Translations under genes and position numbers: made by a program
NCBI GenBank assembly: GCA_902797555.1
Contig: CADBTM010000168.1
Location: forward strand, 1-6,811
Reading direction: 5' to 3'
DNA: 6,811 bases
Origin: Oscillospiraceae bacterium
Lineage (GTDB): Bacteria > Bacillota > Clostridia > Oscillospirales > Butyricicoccaceae
Part shown: piece by piece, positions 1-5,414 of the stretch
Layout of the letters: each line of letters starts with the position of its first letter
Position numbering within the stretch: the first letter of the stretch is position 1
Notes under the pieces: model-generated
Seen by the model: the letters and a program-made list of their open reading frames with translations, nothing else
Database searches by the model: none
What the model was told of the DNA's origin: nothing

Positions 1-797
1 CCGAGCTGACCGCCGCGGACCATCTTCTTCAGCAGCAGAGCCGGACGATACTTGGAATCGCCGGTCTCGTTGTAGAGAACGTTCATGATGGCCAGGCAGA
101 CGTCCAGGCCGATGAAATCGCCCAGCTCCAGGGGTCCCATGGGATGATTGGCGCCCAGCTTCATGGCCTTGTCGATGTCAGCCACGGAAGCGACGCCGGT
201 CTCCACCAGACCGATGGCCTCGTTGATCATGGGCACCAGGATCTTGTTCACCACAAAGCCGGGAGCCTCGGCGACCTCGACGGGATCCTTGCCGATTTCC
301 TTGGACAGATTGTAGATGAAATCAAAGGTCTCCTGGGTGGTGTTGGCGCCGCGGATGACCTCCACCAGCTTCATGCTGGGGACGGGATTGAAGAAGTGCA
401 TGCCGATCACGGGGTGCTTCAGTCCGTTGCCCATCTCGGTGACAGACAGCGAAGAAGTGTTGGAAGCAAAGATCGTCTCGGGCTTGCACATCGCATCCAG
501 CTCGCAGAGCAGCTCACGCTTGGTGGCCATCTCCTCCTTGACGCACTCGATGACCAGATCGGCATCGGCGGCAGCGGACTTCTCCTCCACCAGCACGCGG
601 CTGAGCAGATCTTCCTTGGCCTCGGCGGTCATCTTGCCCTTCTGAACGCGCTTCTCCAGAGAAGCGGCCAGCTTGTCCTTGTGACGCTGAGCGGAAGCGA
701 CGCTGCTGGCGTACAGCAGAGCGGTGTGTCCGTTGGCGGCCATGACCTGAGCGATGCCACTACCCATGGTACCGGCTCCGAAAACAGCAACCTTCAT
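1..797 (-). CDS. hbd: 3-hydroxybutyryl-CoA dehydrogenase (partial, C-terminus off the window)
   Basis: Cytoplasmic enzyme that reduces acetoacetyl-CoA to 3-hydroxybutyryl-CoA in the butyryl-CoA pathway (or works in reverse in beta-oxidation). I read 265 codons from the ATG at 797 with no stop; the family is about 280 residues, so only a short C-terminal piece is missing. Visible are the N-terminal Rossmann motif GAGTMG (residues 7-12), the SNTSS segment (112-116, catalytic Ser probably 115), HFFNPVP with catalytic His134, LVE with Glu146 of the His-Glu pair, and GFVVNK with Asn184. The C-terminal dimerisation domain begins near residue 185 and includes HPMGPLELGDFIG. A strong AGGAGG lies 8 nt before the ATG, at 806-811, inside the 48-nt gap after crt, so the two genes are probably co-transcribed. 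One oddity is that the residue after the second Rossmann strand is Ala30, where family members usually have Asp or Glu, so cofactor preference is uncertain. Family assignment is firm; NADH versus NADPH use is not. Confidence 0.95.
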   Translation of the reverse strand, partial: MKVAVFGAGTMGSGIAQVMAANGHTALLYASSVASAQRHKDKLAASLEKRVQKGKMTAEAKEDLLSRVLVEEKSAAADADLVIECVKEEMATKRELLCELDAMCKPETIFASNTSSLSVTEMGNGLKHPVIGMHFFNPVPSMKLVEVIRGANTTQETFDFIYNLSKEIGKDPVEVAEAPGFVVNKILVPMINEAIGLVETGVASVADIDKAMKLGANHPMGPLELGDFIGLDVCLAIMNVLYNETGDSKYRPALLLKKMVRGGQL

Positions 798-845
798 AAT
801 TTTTTCCTCCTCAAATTATTTCAAAAAATAGATTTTTGATCGGGT
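798..845 (-). promoter_or_regulatory. crt-hbd intergenic gap with hbd ribosome binding site
   Basis: This 48-nt AT-rich spacer between the crt stop codon and the hbd ATG holds a perfect AGGAGG (806-811) with an 8-nt spacer of mostly A. I see no hairpin with a T-tract and no convincing promoter, which supports a crt-hbd operon with independently strong initiation on hbd. Confidence 0.75.
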
Positions 846-1622
846 TTATTCGTTGACAAAGGGATCGGCCTTGCGCTTTTCCAGAAAAGCGGTCATGGCG
901 TTTCTCTGATCCTTCGTCTCAAAGCAGGAGCCGAAGAGCGCTTCCTCGATCTCCACAGCCTTGTCCATATCCACCTGCAGGCCGTCGTTGACCGCCTTCT
1001 TGCAGGCGCGCACGGCGATGGGCGCGTTGCCCGCGATGCGCTGTGCCATCTTCATGGCCTCGTCCATCAGGGTCTCCACGGGATACACGGCCTGCACCAG
1101 ACCGATCGCCAGCGCCTCGGGCGCCTTGACCTTGCGTGCGGTATACAGCAGCTCCTTCGCGCGGCCGGGTCCGATGAGGCGCGCCATGCGCTGCGTGCCG
1201 CCAAAGCCCGGCGTGATGCCCAGGCCGACCTCGGGCTGACCGAAGACCGCCGTCTCGGAAGCGAGGCGGATGTCACAGCTCATGGCCAGCTCGCAGCCGC
1301 CGCCCAGAGCAAAGCCGCACACCGCGGCGATGGTGGGGATGGGCAGGGTCTCCAGCTTGCGGAAGACGTCGTTGCCCAGCTTGCCGAAGGCCTGACCTTC
1401 CTGCTTGCTGAGGGTGCTCATCTGGCCGATATCGGCGCCGGCCACAAAGGCCTTTTCGCCCGCGCCTCGGACGATGACGCAGCGGATCACGTTCCGGTCG
1501 ATCTGATCCAGCGCGGCGTCCAGCTCGCGGATCACCTGATCGTTAAGAGCGTTCAACGCCGCCGGACGATTGATCGTCAGGATGCCCACATTGCCTTGCG
1601 CGGAGAATTGCACAAAATCCAT
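846..1622 (-). CDS. crt: Enoyl-CoA hydratase/crotonase (3-hydroxybutyryl-CoA dehydratase)
   Basis: Crotonase-fold protein of 258 residues, probably the short-chain dehydratase converting 3-hydroxybutyryl-CoA to crotonyl-CoA. The CoA/oxyanion segment AGADI is at 61-65. The active-site motif GGGCE (107-111) supplies catalytic Glu111, and FGQPE (127-131) supplies Glu131, so both acid/base glutamates of true hydratases are present. PGFGGTQR follows at 138-145, and the C-terminal helices run to the end. I chose the ATG at 1622 because an AGGAGG stands 9 nt upstream (1632-1637) and the protein then begins MDFVQF, as in relatives; an upstream in-frame ATG at 1661 lies inside a leader hairpin. It is the first gene after a consensus promoter and is followed 48 nt later by hbd, which catalyses the preceding step. 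That pairing is the main reason to prefer Crt over a general fatty-acid hydratase; sequence alone cannot fix chain-length preference. Confidence 0.93.
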   Translation of the reverse strand: MDFVQFSAQGNVGILTINRPAALNALNDQVIRELDAALDQIDRNVIRCVIVRGAGEKAFVAGADIGQMSTLSKQEGQAFGKLGNDVFRKLETLPIPTIAAVCGFALGGGCELAMSCDIRLASETAVFGQPEVGLGITPGFGGTQRMARLIGPGRAKELLYTARKVKAPEALAIGLVQAVYPVETLMDEAMKMAQRIAGNAPIAVRACKKAVNDGLQVDMDKAVEIEEALFGSCFETKDQRNAMTAFLEKRKADPFVNE

Positions 1623-1650
1623 CTGTAATAACCTCCTGTTTGCATAGGCT

Positions 1651-1679
1651 ATCAGACGCAAAGATACCCTGCGCCTGAT
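1651..1679 (-). promoter_or_regulatory. Stem-loop at the 5' end of the crt leader
   Basis: On the minus strand ATCAGGCGCA pairs with TGCGTCTGAT (ten pairs, one of them G-T) around a 9-nt loop. It begins about 5 nt after the start of transcription predicted from the promoter at 1691-1719 and ends 13 nt before the AGGAGG of crt. There is no T-run after it, so it is not a terminator. It may protect the 5' end of the mRNA, or the same inverted repeat in DNA may be an operator; the sequence does not distinguish these. Confidence 0.55.
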
Positions 1680-1690
1680 GACACACGTTC

Positions 1691-1719
1691 ATTATAACGG
1701 GTTGTTGTCCGTTTGTCAA
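1691..1719 (-). promoter_or_regulatory. Consensus sigma-A promoter for crt-hbd (proximal)
   Basis: The minus strand shows TTGACA (1714-1719), a spacer of exactly 17 nt, and TATAAT (1691-1696): a perfect match to the housekeeping consensus in both hexamers. Transcription should start near 1684, giving a leader of about 62 nt before the crt ATG. Such a promoter predicts strong expression, as expected for a central fermentation pathway. Confidence 0.9.
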
Positions 1720-1752
1720 AGCTCAAACGATCATTTCTTTGCTTTTTCCGGA

Positions 1753-1799
1753 ATTTTTCTGAAAAATATTTGCTGATTTTCCGCGTTTTTTTGAAAAAT
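1753..1799 (-). repeat. Paired AT-rich near-palindromic repeats between the two crt promoters
   Basis: On the plus strand ATTTTTCTGAAAAAT (1753-1767) and GTTTTTTTGAAAAAT (1785-1799) match at 13 of 15 positions and start 32 nt apart, about three helical turns. The first is a perfect 7+1+7 inverted repeat; the second is imperfect. A further small palindrome TTCCGGAA sits at 1746-1753. The arrangement suits a dimeric DNA-binding regulator or simply a curved A-tract upstream element. AT-rich intergenic DNA yields such matches by chance, so the call is tentative. Confidence 0.35.
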
Positions 1800-1813
1800 C
1801 TTCTATCTCTTTC

Positions 1814-1842
1814 ATTATAAGCGACGCAGGACAAACAGGCAA
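1814..1842 (-). promoter_or_regulatory. Probable second sigma-A promoter for crt-hbd (distal)
   Basis: On the minus strand a perfect TATAAT (1814-1819) stands 17 nt downstream of TTGCCT (1837-1842; four of six match consensus). It lies between the rlmH terminator and the proximal promoter, 123 nt upstream of the latter. Transcripts from it would carry a leader of about 185 nt with no credible gene in it. Confidence 0.6.
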
Positions 1843-1877
1843 CGCGCAAAATGCCGTTTTTCGCCCTGTTTTTCTGC

Positions 1878-1898
1878 AAAAACCCGTGAAAATCACGG
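1878..1898 (-). terminator. Intrinsic terminator after rlmH
   Basis: On the minus strand CCGTGA pairs with TCACGG around a 3-nt loop, followed by G and five T (plus-strand A-run 1878-1882). It begins 15 nt after the rlmH stop codon and is oriented to end the wal/rlmH transcript before the crt promoters. The stem is short, so it may be leaky. Confidence 0.65.
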
Positions 1899-1913
1899 AG
1901 ACCGGTTTTCCCG

Positions 1914-2374
1914 CTATTTGTGATATTTGCTTCCCGCCAGAATGGACAGGGCGCGATACAGCTGTTCCAGCACCATCACCCGCGCCAGATGATGGGGAAA
2001 GGTCATGGGCGACATGGACAGCCGCAGATTTGCCCCTGCCTTGATGCTGTCGTCCATCCCCCGGGACGAGCCGATGATGACGCACACCTTGGAGCAGCCC
2101 CCGTTCTGTGCACCGACTGCCGCTTGTCCGCCAGCCCTTCGCTGGACATGGTCCTGCCCTCGATGCACATGGCGATGACATAGCTCCCCTGGGGGATGGC
2201 GGCGCGGATGCGCTCTGCCTCCTTTTCCAGGGAACCGGGACGATCGGGCTCCTCGTCCAGCTGGACGATCTCTATCCGGCACAACCCGCCCAGCCGCTTT
2301 TCATATTCCCGGCAGGCCTCCAGATAAAACTTTTCCTTCAGCTTGCCCACACAGATCAGCTTGACGTTCAGCAT
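1914..2374 (-). pseudogene. rlmH: 23S rRNA (pseudouridine1915-N3)-methyltransferase RlmH, interrupted by a frameshift
   Basis: RlmH is a SPOUT-class methyltransferase that modifies pseudouridine 1915 of 23S rRNA on the 70S ribosome. The N-terminal half reads well from the ATG at 2374 (MLNVKLICVGKLKEKF, EYEKRLGG, SSEGLAD near codons 77-83). That frame then turns to nonsense and stops at 2003. The C-terminal half continues in another frame to the TAG at 1914 with the family hallmarks VIIGSSRG, LSMSPMTFPHHLARV, LEQLYRA and the terminal KYHK. The switch lies between about 2125 and 2090, near a run of five G (2098-2102). Adding one base there, or removing two bases just before it, restores a protein of 152-153 residues against a usual 155-160. 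AGGAGG overlaps the walJ stop codon, so the pair is coupled. All knot motifs are intact, so this is either a very recent mutation or a base-calling error. Confidence 0.85.
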
Positions 2375-2383
2375 GCGACCTCC

Positions 2384-3157
2384 TTACAGCAGCACCGGTG
2401 TGCCCAGTCCGTCCCGTGGGGCGAGGATGAGCTCGGCCTCCAGCCCCTCGGCCTCCAGCGCCTGACGGGCGGCGTCCAGCGCCAGCTGGGGACGGTTGTT
2501 CTCGGCGCTGAGATGGGCGAGGATCACGTGGCTGGTGCCCGTCCCGCACAGCCGCGCCGCCACCTTTGCCGCAAAGGCGTTGGAAAGGTGCCCCTGATCG
2601 GACAGGATCCGCCGCTTGAGGGGGTAGGGATAGGGGCCGGTTTTGAGCATCTCCACGTCGTGGTTAAACTCCAGCAGCACTGCCCTGCTGCCCCGGATGG
2701 CTTCAAAGATCTCTCCCGTCATGGTGCCCATATCGGTGCACAGCGCCACCTGTTCCCTGCCTGCGCCCAGCACATAGCCGCAGCTTCCCGGGGCGTCGTG
2801 GGGGGTGGCAAAGGTGCGCACCGGACAGTCGCCCAGCAAAAAGTGCTCCCCCTCCTCAAACAAAAGCTTGGGCGCGTCGGGAGGCAGCTTGCGGGCGATG
2901 GTGGAATAGGTGTCCCAGGAACAGACCAGCGCGGCGCCGCTGTGCTTGAGGAGCACCGGCAGGGCGGAAACGTGGTCGGAATGGCTGTGGGTGATGAGGA
3001 TGTGGGTCAGGTCGGCGAGACCCAGCCCCAGATGGCGGAGCTGTTCGGATATGTACCGGGCGTTTTTGCCCGCGTCGATCAGAATGCGCTGTCTGCCGCT
3101 GACATAGACCGAGCAGTTGCCCGAGCTGCCGCTGGCAAGGGTGCAGTAATAGGTCAT
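2384..3157 (-). CDS. walJ: WalJ/YycJ-type metallo-beta-lactamase-fold protein
   Basis: A cytoplasmic MBL-fold metal-dependent hydrolase of 257 residues, of the YycJ/WalJ family of the wal cluster; relatives are described as DNA exonucleases that help coordinate cell division with replication. It opens with the family's typical TLASGSSGN (6-14). The metal-binding HSHSDH is at 57-62, followed by His120-Asp121 in TPHDAPG, Asp142 in CTDMG, FNHDVEM (164-170), and QGHLSN (188-193) with a late His215 in AHLSAENN. All metal ligands appear present. I chose the ATG at 3157 because GGGAG stands 6 nt upstream and the protein then starts like relatives. An in-frame GTG at 3184 lies inside the preceding terminator hairpin. 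rlmH follows after 9 nt. Transcription must come by read-through of that terminator or from a promoter inside murA. The family is firm; the substrate is not proven here. Confidence 0.92.
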   Translation of the reverse strand: MTYYCTLASGSSGNCSVYVSGRQRILIDAGKNARYISEQLRHLGLGLADLTHILITHSHSDHVSALPVLLKHSGAALVCSWDTYSTIARKLPPDAPKLLFEEGEHFLLGDCPVRTFATPHDAPGSCGYVLGAGREQVALCTDMGTMTGEIFEAIRGSRAVLLEFNHDVEMLKTGPYPYPLKRRILSDQGHLSNAFAAKVAARLCGTGTSHVILAHLSAENNRPQLALDAARQALEAEGLEAELILAPRDGLGTPVLL

Positions 3158-3168
3158 GGTCTTCTCCC

Positions 3169-3197
3169 AAAAAAAGGAGCGCACGTCTCTGCGCTCC
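3169..3197 (-). terminator. Intrinsic terminator between murA and walJ
   Basis: On the minus strand GGAGCGCA pairs perfectly with TGCGCTCC (8 bp) around a 6-nt loop, directly followed by seven T (plus-strand A-run 3169-3175). It begins 17 nt after the murA stop codon. This is a strong rho-independent terminator by sequence. The T-tract ends only 11 nt before the walJ ATG and the walJ ribosome binding site follows at once, so the element also forms the leader of walJ and could set a lower level of walJ-rlmH expression. Confidence 0.88.
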
Positions 3198-3214
3198 CGA
3201 TGATAGTATTCTCT

Positions 3215-4504
3215 TCAGTTGGCCTTGGGGATGGCGACCGCGGGAACGCTCACCCGACGGATGTCGGCGCCCAGACGCTGCAGCTTGCCCACCAGATCCT
3301 CATAGCCCCGCTCGATATAGGCGATCTCCTCCACCTCGGTGGTGCCCTCGGCGGCCAGACCGGCGATGACCAGAGCTGCGCCCGCCCGCAGGTCAGAGGC
3401 GCGCACCAGGGCTCCGGTAAACTTTTCCACGCCCTCGATGACGGCCACCTTGCCGTCCACCTGAATCTTTGCGCCCATGCGGCGCAGCTCGTCAGAATAG
3501 CGGAAGCGGCTCTCCCAAACGCCCTCGGTGATGATACTGGTGCCCTCTGCAAGGCAAAGCACCGCGCCCAGCTGGGGCTGCATATCGGTGGGGAAGCCGG
3601 GATAGGGCAGCGTCTTTACCTGAATGCGGCGCAGCTTGCCCGTTTTGGTGATGCGGATGCTGTCATCCACCTCTTCCATCTCCAGACCCATCTCCTCCAG
3701 CTTGGCGGTGATGCAGTCCAGATGCTTGGGGATGATATTCTTGATGAGGACGCTGCCGCCTGCAGCCGCCACCGCAGCCATATAGGTCCCCGCCTCGATC
3801 TGATCGGGGATGGTGGAATAGACCCCGCCCGTCAGCTTGCTGACGCCGCGGATCTTGATGACGTCGGTACCGGCGCCCATGATGTCGGCGCCCATGGAGT
3901 TGAGGAAGTTGGCCAGATCGACGATATGAGGCTCCTTGGCGGCGTTTTCGATCACCGTCTGACCCTCCGCCATGCAGGCGGCCATCATGATGTTCATGGT
4001 GGCGCCCACGCTGACCACGTCCAGATAGATATTGGCGCCCTTCAGTCCCTCGGTGGCGTCGGCATAAACCACGCCGCCCCGGGTGTCCATCTTGGCGCCC
4101 AGCGCTTCAAAGCCCTTCATATGCTGGTCGATGGGACGCACGCCGCCGAAATTGCAGCCGCCGGGCATGGCCACCTCCGCCCGGTGAAACCGTCCCAGAA
4201 ATGCGCCGATGAGATAATAGGACGCACGCATTTTCAGGTTGAGATCGCTGACGGCGGAAAAGCGGTTGAGGCCGCGGCTGTCGATCTCCAGCGTGCCGGG
4301 ATTGACGGCTCGCACCTTGACGCCCAGCTCCCGCAGGATCTCCATCTCGATGATGACGTCCTGGATCATGGGGATGTTTTCGACGCGCACAACGCCGTCT
4401 ACCAGAATGGCGGCGGGGATGATGGCGACTGCGGCGTTTTTCGCGCCGCTGATGTTTACCTCGCCGAAAAGCGGTTTCCCGCCGTGAATTACGTATTTAT
4501 CCAA
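3215..4504 (-). CDS. murA: UDP-N-acetylglucosamine 1-carboxyvinyltransferase MurA
   Basis: Catalyses the first committed step of peptidoglycan synthesis, transferring enolpyruvate from PEP to UDP-GlcNAc; cytoplasmic, and the target of fosfomycin. Taking the TTG at 4504 as start gives 429 residues, a normal length. It also places key residues close to E. coli numbering: Lys22-Asn23 in SGAKNAA, Cys117 in PGGC (E. coli 115), Arg123 (120), Asp307 in FPTDM (305), Arg373 in DLRAG (371) and Arg399 in ERGYE (397). With the catalytic Cys present the enzyme should be fosfomycin-sensitive in principle. The TTG has AAGGGGG 8 nt upstream (4513-4519). The in-frame ATG at 4546 would add 14 residues and lies inside a leader hairpin with no good binding site. 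The catalytic loop is one residue longer than in E. coli (CNFGGVR against CTIGAR). A strong terminator follows the gene. Confidence 0.96.
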   Translation of the reverse strand: MDKYVIHGGKPLFGEVNISGAKNAAVAIIPAAILVDGVVRVENIPMIQDVIIEMEILRELGVKVRAVNPGTLEIDSRGLNRFSAVSDLNLKMRASYYLIGAFLGRFHRAEVAMPGGCNFGGVRPIDQHMKGFEALGAKMDTRGGVVYADATEGLKGANIYLDVVSVGATMNIMMAACMAEGQTVIENAAKEPHIVDLANFLNSMGADIMGAGTDVIKIRGVSKLTGGVYSTIPDQIEAGTYMAAVAAAGGSVLIKNIIPKHLDCITAKLEEMGLEMEEVDDSIRITKTGKLRRIQVKTLPYPGFPTDMQPQLGAVLCLAEGTSIITEGVWESRFRYSDELRRMGAKIQVDGKVAVIEGVEKFTGALVRASDLRAGAALVIAGLAAEGTTEVEEIAYIERGYEDLVGKLQRLGADIRRVSVPAVAIPKAN

Positions 4505-4519
4505 AAAGGGTGCCCCCTT
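4502..4519 (-). promoter_or_regulatory. murA ribosome binding site and TTG start, folded in a small hairpin
   Basis: AAGGGGG (4513-4519) precedes the TTG (4502-4504) by 8 nt, which decides the murA start. The binding site itself can pair: AAGGG (4515-4519) with CCCTT (4506-4510) around GGCA. A weak start codon plus a partly sequestered binding site suggests that translation is held down. Confidence 0.65.
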
Positions 4520-4536
4520 GTTCCAATTTCTTTCTG

Positions 4537-4554
4537 ATGGGGACATATCCCCAT
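4537..4554 (-). promoter_or_regulatory. Stem-loop in the murA leader
   Basis: On the minus strand ATGGGGA pairs perfectly with TCCCCAT (7 bp) around TATG. It sits 17 nt upstream of the murA ribosome binding site and just after the start of transcription predicted from the candidate promoter. Its TCCCC arm could instead pair with the GGGG of the binding site, so two exclusive folds are possible. No T-run follows, so it is not a terminator. The regulatory role is inference. Confidence 0.5.
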
Positions 4555-4563
4555 ACTGAATCT

Positions 4564-4591
4564 ATCATAGTGTACCACAGTTTTTTCAAAA
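4564..4591 (-). promoter_or_regulatory. Candidate murA promoter
   Basis: On the minus strand TATGAT (4564-4569) stands 16 nt after TTTTGA (4586-4591) in the AT-rich 124-nt gap after yycI. The -10 hexamer is good and the -35 weak. It would start transcription near 4557. murA may equally be read from the wal operon promoter, since I see no convincing terminator in this gap. Confidence 0.35.
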
Positions 4592-4628
4592 TAGAAAGCG
4601 ATTTCACAAAGAATTTGAAAAAAAGTTT

Positions 4629-5411
4629 TCAGAAAATCAGCTGTTCCCCGGTGAGACAGTTGAGATACAGCCGTCCCTGACTGGTTTCCACCGCCCAGAC
4701 GGGGATGAGCAGCATGGCGCGTGCGTCCTCGCTCTGGAGGTAATAGCCCGCCTCCAGTCCGTTCACCCGATCCAGGCTCCGCTCCTCCAGCAGATCGCAC
4801 AGCGCCAGCACCAGCTGCGCCCGATGGATGCTGCTTTCCTCCGGGGTGAGCTCCTCGGCCAGCAGCCATCTGCCCCGGGCGGCAAAGCCGCCGTTTTCCC
4901 CGCGGCAGGTCAGCTGACAGTTGAACACCGGCAGGCCGTCCTGCCTTTGATACAGGACGCTTTCCCCGCCGTCCACCATCAGGCTGACGCCCTCCACCGG
5001 CAGTCCGGCGCTCTCCAAAAGCGCCACCGGCTCGGCCTCCGCCCGATCGCGCAGACGGATCTCCAGCGCGCCGCCCCGGCGAAAGCTGACCTCTCCTGCC
5101 TCGCCGGTATAGATAGTCACGCCGCCGCCCGGCTGAATGAGCTCATTTTCTCCCAGCAGCTTGAGGGCTGCGCCGCTCTCCATCGTGTCGCTGCGCTCCG
5201 TCCGATAGGATTCCGTCTTTTCCGGCATGGCAAAAACCGCTTCGCTCTCCAGCCGGATGCCCCGCTTTTGCGCCACGGCCACCGCATTTTCGGTGGCGGC
5301 GCGGACGATATTCCTCCGCTGAAGCAGCTGACGCCCCACGCTGAAGGCAAGGATCAGATCGGCCACAGCCAGCAGCACGATCAGCCAGTTTTTCACCCGT
5401 TTCCACTCCAT
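4629..5411 (-). CDS. yycI: YycI-type regulator of the WalRK two-component system
   Basis: A 260-residue protein with one N-terminal membrane segment (about residues 9-27) and a large extracytoplasmic domain. In Bacillus YycI works with YycH at the membrane to control the activity of the sensor kinase WalK. The opening MEWKRVKNWLIVLL has the characteristic YycI pattern (Met-acidic-Trp, basic residues, then the helix), and the C-terminal end LIPVWAVETSQGRLYLNCLTGE resembles the YycI domain end, a beta-rich segment with a PVW and TGE pattern. The length is close to the Bacillus protein (about 280). GGAGG lies 8 nt before the ATG, within the 3' end of yycH, and the gap to the yycH stop is 3 nt, so translation is probably coupled. 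The middle of the protein is poorly conserved and I recognise no catalytic motif. Position after walK and yycH makes the call secure. Confidence 0.85.
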   Translation of the reverse strand: MEWKRVKNWLIVLLAVADLILAFSVGRQLLQRRNIVRAATENAVAVAQKRGIRLESEAVFAMPEKTESYRTERSDTMESGAALKLLGENELIQPGGGVTIYTGEAGEVSFRRGGALEIRLRDRAEAEPVALLESAGLPVEGVSLMVDGGESVLYQRQDGLPVFNCQLTCRGENGGFAARGRWLLAEELTPEESSIHRAQLVLALCDLLEERSLDRVNGLEAGYYLQSEDARAMLLIPVWAVETSQGRLYLNCLTGEQLIF

Positions 5412-5414
5412 GGC

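Noticed and set aside
144..839. An open plus-strand frame of 231 codons antisense to hbd
   Set aside because: The opposite strand encodes a complete, motif-bearing dehydrogenase; this frame is a His/Gly/Leu-rich shadow.
1623..1661. A longer crt start at the ATG at 1661
   Set aside because: It would add 13 non-conserved residues, its start lies within the leader hairpin, and the ATG at 1622 has a perfect AGGAGG 9 nt upstream.
1652..1879. A 75-codon Lys/Arg-rich minus-strand frame between rlmH and crt
   Set aside because: It spans both crt promoters and the rlmH terminator tail, lacks a ribosome binding site, and its composition simply reflects AT-rich regulatory DNA.
2095..2110. Programmed -1 frameshifting as the explanation of rlmH
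   Set aside because: The zero-frame codons ACG GGG GCT do not form a standard X-XXY-YYZ slippery heptamer, no obvious downstream pseudoknot is visible, and RlmH is not known to use recoding; kept only as a remote alternative.
3158..3184. A longer walJ start at the GTG at 3184
   Set aside because: It begins inside the terminator loop and would encode the T-tract as part of the protein; the ATG at 3157 has its own binding site and matches the family start.
2108..4537. An open plus-strand frame of 809 codons antisense to murA, walJ and part of rlmH
   Set aside because: It runs opposite three well-recognised genes, its His/Gly/Gln-rich translation resembles no protein family, and it is explained by the GC-rich codon bias of the minus-strand genes.
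4505..4628. A terminator after yycI
   Set aside because: There is a run of T after the yycI stop, but the only possible stems before it are short and made of A-T pairs, so I do not call it.
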